From: Pisolithus tinctorius
Lineage: Eukaryota; Basidiomycota; Agaricomycetes; Boletales; Pisolithaceae
Direction of reading: 5' to 3'
Assembly: GCA_024663395.1 (NCBI GenBank)
Contig: JANFAH010000044.1
Coordinates: 186,001-250,000, forward strand
Length of the DNA: 64,000 bases
A model generated the notes under the pieces. The model did not search any database. It was given only the letters and a program-made list of their open reading frames with translations, and had not been told where the DNA came from. Position 1 is the first letter of the stretch. Each line of letters opens with the position of its first letter. Made by a program: the position numbers and the translations under genes. Shown piece after piece: positions 58,327 to 64,000 of the stretch.

Positions 58327-61186
58327 TCTGCAAAGTAAGATGGAAAAGATAGAGGGAGACTTACCTTGCACTGAATTGTTTATATGGAGGGGCATCAGTG
58401 ACTCGAAGTAGTAGGTAGCACTTACTAGTAGTAGTGAGAAATATTATGGGTACTGCTGTGCATATGACCTGCACTGCAAATGAATGTGATGCCTGACTTA
58501 CAGCATGCTTGAGGAAGACATTGAGTCTAGGCTCTAAATTGTCATATAATCGGGTGATTAGATAAAATTTTTGTGTTCCATATTTCATTCCTCAATGTTC
58601 CAGACTGCCTATTGTAATATTCATGGGAGACATGTTCATGCATTACAGTAATGACATGTTGATAAGCTACTTATAACAAGTCCTAGTTACAAGTACTAGT
58701 GCACCATTGCTACTTTGTTAATAGATTTGGCCACTTTTACCGATGTGACTAAAGTTTCAATGAATGACAGAATTTTAACATGTCATTTCACAATTGCACA
58801 ATTGTTACATCATCACAGCCAAAACAAACATTTGCACCACCTACAGCTAGTACTTAGCGACACTCTTGTCTTCTGTACACTCTCCACATGGTATTTGGGG
58901 AACACTTGGTGCATTCCTCTACCATATGTCAGGGGCTTGGTGCCCTTGACAGCCTTCAAGGGTGGTCTTGGTGTCCAGTGGATCCAATGATCAATTGCAC
59001 GATGACAGTCAAGACTGACCCTCATCTTTCAGCAACATTAACAAAGGTTTTTCAGGTCAGTGCTTTCAACTTAAGTTATGCATCATTATGCTTTGCAGTC
59101 TACTGACCCATTTACCAGCACATACTACATGTACTAGGTCCATTGTTCTCCCCACCTCTGGCTGCACTCCATTGTTCCACCTGGCCAGTATATGCCTTCT
59201 ATAGCAATGCCCTTGTCTCCCCACTCATCTACCCTTGGTACAGATTCAGTGGTCAATCATGTAGACAATAGTGCAGTTCTCCCCTTGCCTTTTAGTCCTG
59301 AAGATTCAAGTTAGCAACACATCCATTCATATCTATCCCTGCCGATCAAATACATGGCATGTTCCTCTATGGTATCAGAGACTTGGTGTGATGTTACCCT
59401 CAAGGGCAGTGATTCTGATTGTCAATCTCAAGTTCTCCTTTCTACTACAAATTTTCTCCAGGTTGCCTCATAATCAACCATGTGAAGTTCTAATGCAGGT
59501 ATGTGGTTAGCTTTTCAGTGTATCTTATCCATCAATTTCTGCTACTTCCTCCAGGGTATTATGAAGAGTTATGTCACATCTAAGTGCACAATTCGTCATG
59601 GTTGAACTTCCAGTTTTCCTGCAATAGCTTCCAACAAATGGGGAAAGGGAATGAGGTAGCCTTCTGCTGGAGATCTGCTGTCATACTCACAATTCTCTGC
59701 ACATTCACTCTCCAGCCTTTCCTTCCCATTCCCTGACCCACCATGTCCAAGATACCTTTGCCCAGTACTGGATTGGATGTAAGCTCTAGCAACCTCAGTA
59801 TGTGTTTTTCTGACTAACTCCTGATGACTAACACATTTTGGCACAGGCACTCTAATTACTCTGATCAGAAACCTCAAATTGAATGCAGCAGATGCTGAAA
59901 TGCTAGCAAGTGCTTTGTTACTAAGATCTTGTGCCGAAGGTGAGTATGTTCTTAAGTGGCATTGCTGGACTGATCATATTGCAGCCTTCATAGGGTCATC
60001 CAGCTTGCAACCCACATACCCCATGGCAGCATTATGCCCATCAGGTCTGGTGGTTTCAGGATTGTTGTCTTGCAAAGAGTGTACACCTGCCACCTTATAC
60101 CCCTTGATCCCCATTTATGCAGAATTTCCCACACTGCCAGTATCGATACATCTAATGCCACCTAACTCAACTGATCCTGCTACTATTCTTGTCTGCAGCC
60201 ACCCAGATCATGAAGCAAGGGTTCCATATCTAGCAGATGACTGCATGCATACTCCCACTGGAATTTTTTTTACCATGTCCATGTAAAGACTAACAGCTAT
60301 TGTATTATCTGTTGGCAAGTATTTCTTGTGGCAGTCTCCAATTAATTACTACAAGGTATAAATCCTCAGGCCATGTATTGCATATGGCAGCCTGACTGTG
60401 AGGCAAGTTGCAACTTGGCACTTTCCATCCTTTGTAAATTTCTACCATTCAAGCTCTACCACTTAGCAGTGGAATGCTTGGAGCATCTCTCTGCTAAATG
60501 TCATGGGCTTGGTGCCCTTGACAGCCCCTGAAGGCTTGGAGCCTTCAAGTGTGATCTTGGTGTCAATCCAGTGATCAATTGCATAGATGACAATGACCCT
60601 CATTGCTCAGTACTGGAGACTCATTTCAGCAACAACTTCACCCAAAGGTCATCATACCTCTGATGTTTGGTCTACATTATTTGCTCAATTTGGCTATTGA
60701 TTGCATGAAAGGGACTGTGTCTATTAGACTCTGTCAACCCTGCTCTTGTCAGTGACCACCCTTAGGGGCTTGAATAATTCATTTTCTGTCTAGTAAGCCC
60801 ATTCCTTTCTCTATTACTGGATACTGATGAACTCTTGTGGTTTTTCAGTCCTGAGGAAACCCACTTTTTGGGTCACGCAGACAGAATACCACTGTTCTGG
60901 ATTTCCATTGGAATTCCACCCATATGTTTCCATTGTAATAGGTGTGTCATCCTCACTACACATTACAACCACTTCTTTCCTGCATGCTTTTCCTTCATCC
61001 CCCTTATGTCATGTCCTCTTTTTGTGGTTTCATATGTCCTTGCTGATGCTATATCCAGAACTTTGCATGCTGAGACAACATGTTCTAGACAGATTTTTTT
61101 TCCCATGTGGTTCATCTTGGCTTGATGTGCTCTGACCTTAAATACTTGCCTTGCCTCCCCCTGTTTCTCAACATCCCCATACAACC
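58327..61186. other. No identifiable gene; carries copies of a ~120-bp dispersed repeat
   Basis: Several short frames with GT..CTGAC/TTGAC..AG-like boundaries suggest decayed exons (for example 59879-60286), but none shows a motif I know. A repeat around GGGCTTGGTGCCCTTGACAG and GTGATCTTGGTGTC, then TGATCAATTGCA, is present near 58925 and 60503. Weaker copies lie near 59385 and in a P2 intron near 61948. Confidence 0.4.
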
Positions 61187-63993
61187 ATGCCCCACTCTGC
61201 TGATATCCCACAGCCTTCGAGGGACTCTGTTGCCAACTTGAACACTCACATTCTTTGCAACTGAAGGATTCTGTCCTCACAAAATGCCCCAGTTTCCAAA
61301 CAAGTAAAAAAAGGTGGTGCTGTTGTCTCTAACAATGGAGTGCAACACTCAGAGGTAGGTCTTGTAGTACATTTCTCATCCATTACTCTAACGACATTTT
61401 CTGCTCACAGCAATCTACTCCAAGGATATGATTGGCAAACCAAAACTGCAGCATGCAGTCCAGCCTCTTGAAGGCTGGGAAGAGCACATGTTTGGCCTGA
61501 GAGATAGAAGACACTCCTTGTCACCTCATCCTTCCATCACAAACACCCCAACACTCCCTTCCCCTTGCCTGCACCTGGATGACCAAATCTGTGATGAGGA
61601 CTCTGCAATGGAGGAGGTGGAGGAGAATCCTGACAACAACAAAAACAAGGATGACCAGCCTTCCAGTAACGAGAATGAGGATGATCAGCCATCCAGTAGT
61701 GAGAATGAGGATGACCTGCCATCCAGTAGTTAGAAAGAGGATGACCAGCTGCCCAGTAGCGACGATGACAACAAGGGTTCCAATTACAATGAGAATGAGA
61801 ATGACCATGAGGAGATGGAGAGCTCGAGCGACTCCTGTGGTAGGTTTTTCCATTTCATATCCCTCATTCTCTCACATTTTTTTTCAGATAATTCTCATTT
61901 CTTTTGATTTTGGGGTTTGGTGCCTCTCTGGTCATGCAATGGTGGGCTTGGTGCCCACTTGTGTTTCAAAGCTTGGTGCTTTGGATACTTGTGACCATTT
62001 CCTACTGCCCATCATTCCCTTGGTTGTTATATAGATAAAGAATTGTGATCCTGTTCTGTTACCATCTATATATGCATCTGCCTCATGTTGACATGTTGAC
62101 TCTTAGATGATGATGATGCATGCACTCACAATGCTCAGACCATTTCTTGTGTGCAGTCCCCACTTCCCCCATCCTTGCCACCCATGTATGAGTCTGATGA
62201 CTCCACCCATCCTGTAGGGGACATTGTCCATCCTTGCCAAGAAGGTGGCCTGATCTATACTAGACTTCAGAAGAAGGGCAAAGGTAGGGCTATAGATGCT
62301 GAGGACATTGATGCTGCAAACCACAGTGACCATGACACCCAACTCCCAAACCTCAAGAAGCCGGTGAATCTGTCCACAGCAGCATTAGATGAAATATGTG
62401 CTTTTGTGAAGGATGTCAAGATGATGGTGGAAGAACTTGGCTGACAGCACAGGCAGTCTACACATGACATACTTGTCACTGCAGGATTTAGTGTTAGGGC
62501 TTCTCATACCAAAATTAATGAGGCCAACCTCTTCCACTTGTGGTATTGGGCCATGCAGCCCAAACCAGATGGTGGTATGGCTTTCCTCCCTCTCACATCT
62601 ACTGTTCTAATGTCCTGACCAGCTGATTGAAATTCAATCAACAATTTGATTATGAAGGAGTACAACACCCTCTTGATAGGCATCCCCAAGGATGACTTCA
62701 CAGCAAGGAGGGACAAGTTAAAAGCCATCTATGAGTGGAGTGAGAGCTCCTCTGCCATACTGACTAACCAATCTGTCAAATCTATTGCAGCTAGAGTGGA
62801 CAATGCAAAGACACAATTTTGTGGATTGGTATGTGGTTGCAACTGTGCAGCCATCGATTCTCATCATTCCACAGGTGGAGGTGTGGTCCAATCTCAAGGA
62901 TATTGAGATCATTGGAGCAGTAATGTATGTTGGACAGGACCCTGCAGGATGTCAAACTTCTGGCATATTTGGAGGCTCCAAGATGATAAGAAACTTCATC
63001 AATGAAAATGGCATTGATGTCCAGTCACTCATGGATAAGTATACTGTGATTTTCAAGTAAGTTTATTTCTTGCATGTTTCATTTGACCTCATTGGATTGT
63101 TGTAGGTGTCTCAGGAACAGTGACAGTGTGGATGCCAGGGTGGCTGGCACTGGTTCCATTGGAGATATGGGTTCTGTGCTGGAACTATGTTGCCATACAA
63201 AGGAGACTCCAAGAGACTGCAACCATGGAGTATTCAGAAGCATGATGAAGGAGAAGATGTTGGCTGCATTGAGAGATCTCCATGGTAAGTTATTCTTGTG
63301 CTGTACATGCATTTATCTTGGTCCTTTGCTCAGTCACACATGGCATTGAAGTTGGCAATCCCCAGAAAGTTTCCTGGCACTGGCTTCTCAAGTTTTTGCA
63401 GAAGAGCCACCTCACTATTGTCAACTGGCCCCACAGTGTATCTCCACTGGCCCCTGGTTGTGAGTACAAGAAACTTGAGGCTGGCCCTCTTCATCAACTT
63501 GCAGTACCTTACCTTTGGAGAAAACTGGGTCTTTTGTATGACAGGCAAACTGATGATGAGGAAGAACAAGATAGTCTGGATGATGTGCTGGAATGAAGGT
63601 ATTCCCTATTTTATTCATCCAGTTGGATGCTGAAGTTCTGTGTAGAGGTCATCAATATTTTGGACACTGACCCTTTGAAGGGTGAGATCACACTTGTCAA
63701 AGCTACCAATGGTACTGTTTTGCAGCAGATCTCAGATGATCCAGAGTGGCAGAAGTCCCTCAAGGAAATGGATTGCCAGCAGCAATGCATGGAGGTCCTT
63801 CAACAGCCACAACCCTGACCACAGCAACAACTCCCTTTTCCCTCTCAGAAGCGACCCTGTGTGGAGGCATCAAATCATGATACTATTGGTCCCCAGGTAA
63901 GTTCTGCTCTTTACTTGATATCTGGTATCTGCTGATGTTCACAAGGCTTTACAGTCTGACCATCAAACTGCACCATGTGATCAACATCAGTAA
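61187..63993 (+). pseudogene. Gene P2: diverged paralogue of P1, unknown function
   Basis: The 5' end is uncertain (ATG 61187 is the best in-phase candidate before an intron at 61355-61410). Introns supported by GT-AG and branch sites: 62575-62622 (CTGACCAG), 62829-62874, 63057-63105, 63285-63333 and 63897-63954. The order of segments mirrors P1: acidic N-terminus; AALDEICAFVKDVKMMVEEL; INEANLFHLWYWAMQP; RRDKLKAIYEWSESS; NLKDIEIIGAVMYVGQDPAG (P1 has NVEGIHVFGCLIYSGNDEAA); VSWHWLLKFLQKSHLTIVNW; PLHQLAVPYLWRKLGLLYD. TAG at 61731, TGA at 62442 and TGA at 63816 interrupt it, so the copy is probably dead. A final exon could stop at TAA 63993 or splice again just before the window ends. Confidence 0.55.
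61649..61760 (+). repeat. 30-bp acidic minisatellite inside P2
   Basis: About four units encode DDQPSS(N/S)ENE-type decapeptides (GATGACCAGCC.TCCAGTA). The third ends in TAG at 61731-61733, and open acidic sequence continues after it. Confidence 0.7.
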
Positions 63994-64000
63994 ACCCCTT

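Noticed and set aside
1..64000. tRNA or rRNA genes
   Set aside because: No cloverleaf-type A/B box pair or rRNA core sequence was noticed on either strand; a covariance-model scan would be needed to exclude small RNAs.

Overview
This window looks like a repeat-dominated, heterochromatin-like segment of a basidiomycete genome, most likely an agaricomycete. The reasons are short GT-AG introns of about 46-60 bp with CTGAC/CTAAC-type branch sites, a KDZ transposase, a CACTA/Plavaka-like transposase, Ty3/gypsy and copia-like remains, and protein families I know mainly from mushroom-forming fungi. No rRNA, tRNA or CRISPR array was seen, and I would call no locus a certainly intact host gene. CG dinucleotides look scarce and many reading frames are broken by TGA where the family has CGA, as expected from deamination of methylated CpG.

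Layout. 1.8-5.2 kb: a spliced but decayed CACTA/Plavaka-like transposase. 5.3-7.1 kb: first copy of a dispersed repeat (R1; other copies at 16.0-17.8, 52.4-54.0 and 57.2-58.3 kb). 7.4-7.9 kb: the 5' part of a second family (E). 8.1-9.7 kb: a gypsy RT-RNase H-integrase fragment. 9.7-11.3 kb: dyad-rich 64-bp arrays and a cluster of CACRTG palindromes. 11.9-13.9 kb: gypsy gag-protease on the minus strand, followed by LTR pieces to 15.4 kb. 18.4-20.7 and 35.7-38.0 kb: two E copies facing each other, each with a 20-22-bp satellite, joined by a >1.2 kb inverted repeat that looks almost identical. Between them lie a KDZ transposase (20.8-24.2), a conserved agaricomycete protein (family X, 25.2-27.5), three ~250-bp tandem repeats (28.2-28.9), gene P1 (29.8-32.8) and two scrambled pieces of RNA polymerase II RPB1 (34.4-35.6).

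39.0-50.5 kb is a gypsy element whose integrase frame is split at one CCGC site by two related LTR insertions: an inverted solo LTR and a 7.1-kb LTR element (G). G keeps only a gag-like fragment and no recognisable pol. It carries ten intron-shaped tandem modules and, between modules 7 and 8, a large intronless piece of an ERG26-like sterol dehydrogenase. 50.5-52.0 kb is a CpG-rich, tandemly built block unlike its surroundings. Beyond the third R1 copy come a second family X fragment, a truncated minus-strand copy of G, a Tc1/mariner remnant with a foldback, R1 copy D, and gene P2 (61.2-64.0), a diverged paralogue of P1.

The parts do not form a pathway. The window records nested insertion, capture of host gene fragments and repeat amplification. 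The most unusual items are element G with its ERG26 cargo, the inverted satellite pair, the P gene family with a duplicated exon-intron unit, and the RPB1 fragments. Family assignments rest on reading translations and remembering family motifs; no search was run.
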